Below, piece after piece: positions 6,304 through 6,424 of a DNA stretch of 6,424 bases (position 1 is its first letter; the number at the start of each line of letters is the position of its first letter). The notes beneath the pieces are model-generated. The model ran no database searches. It was not told the DNA's origin and saw only the letters and a list, made by a program, of their open reading frames with translations. Made by a program: the position numbers and the translations under genes. Origin of the DNA: OCS116 cluster bacterium (GTDB taxonomy: Bacteria; Pseudomonadota; Alphaproteobacteria; Rhizobiales; OSC116); NCBI GenBank assembly GCA_002402005.2, contig NVUS02000023.1:1-6424 (forward strand), written 5' to 3'.

Positions 6304-6424
6304 TTAAGTTATGTGCTCTTCGTGCTGAGCGACGATCTTGCTGTCGCGGATCGTTCGATGCTTGGCCTTAATATTGACAAGTTTTAATCGTATTCGTGCA
6401 ATCGAATTATCCCTAAAAATTGCA
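6304..6424 (-). CDS. Possible C-terminal end of an unidentified gene running off the right edge
   Basis: On the minus strand one frame is open from the window edge to a TAA at 6304-6306, giving about 39 residues. The tail reads KAKHRTIRDSKIVAQHEEHIT and is hydrophilic and basic. The stretch 6316-6362 is visibly more GC-rich than the AT-rich spacer to its left, which is compatible with coding sequence. Against this, the run is short and the same stretch is also open on the plus strand for about 25 codons (VLFVLSDDLAVADRSMLGLN, stop near 6387). I do not recognise a family. It could equally be noncoding, a gene remnant or a plus-strand feature. Confidence 0.3.
   Translation of the reverse strand, partial: AIFRDNSIARIRLKLVNIKAKHRTIRDSKIVAQHEEHIT
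6374..6402 (+). promoter_or_regulatory. Possible sigma-70 type promoter pointing right
   Basis: TTGACA at 6374-6379 is followed after 17 nt by TGCAAT (6397-6402), which matches four of six bases of TATAAT. Any transcript would leave the window almost at once, so there is no downstream gene to support it, and it conflicts with a minus-strand gene here. Confidence 0.2.

Noticed and set aside
5994..6424. Insertion sequence, tRNA or CRISPR in the right-hand spacer
   Set aside because: No transposase frame, no terminal repeats with target duplication, no cloverleaf and no regularly spaced repeats were seen.

Overview
The window reads as chromosomal DNA from a fairly AT-rich Gram-negative bacterium, most likely an alphaproteobacterium. 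The two ATPases resemble the GlpS/GlpT pair of rhizobial glycerol importers, the chemoreceptor signalling tip (EQTNLLALNATIEAARAG...) and its lack of a C-terminal NWETF-type pentapeptide fit alphaproteobacterial receptors, and the last gene encodes an exported, presumably periplasmic protein. No species can be named from sequence alone.

Positions 1-3198 (+) are the distal part of an ABC importer operon: the C-terminal end of a MalF-type permease (start outside the window), a complete MalG-type permease, and two different ATPases. The genes lie 1 to 4 nt apart. The substrate-binding protein is not in the window. The ATPases have complementary defects. The first keeps LSGGQ but has Thr in place of the H-loop His. 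The second keeps the His but has LTADQ in place of LSGGQ. Together they should form one consensus and one degenerate ATP site. The substrate is probably a polyol, glycerol or sugar, but the sequence does not settle it.

Positions 3221-5221 (+) encode a full-length methyl-accepting chemotaxis protein, starting 22 nt after the second ATPase with no terminator between, so it is probably co-transcribed with the transporter. Its sensor looks like a helical bimodular (HBM) domain. A simple inference is that uptake and chemotaxis towards the same or a related nutrient are expressed together.

Positions 5298-5822 (-) encode a convergent, secreted HbpS/GlcG-family (DUF336) protein, possibly heme-binding, with an unusual CKAC cysteine pair. 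A GC-rich hairpin lies between the converging genes.

Positions 5823-6424 hold no convincing complete gene. They contain the leader of the HbpS-like gene, an orphan Shine-Dalgarno-like sequence, several short perfect inverted repeats, weak promoter-like motifs, and a reading frame on the minus strand that runs off the right edge and may be the end of another gene.
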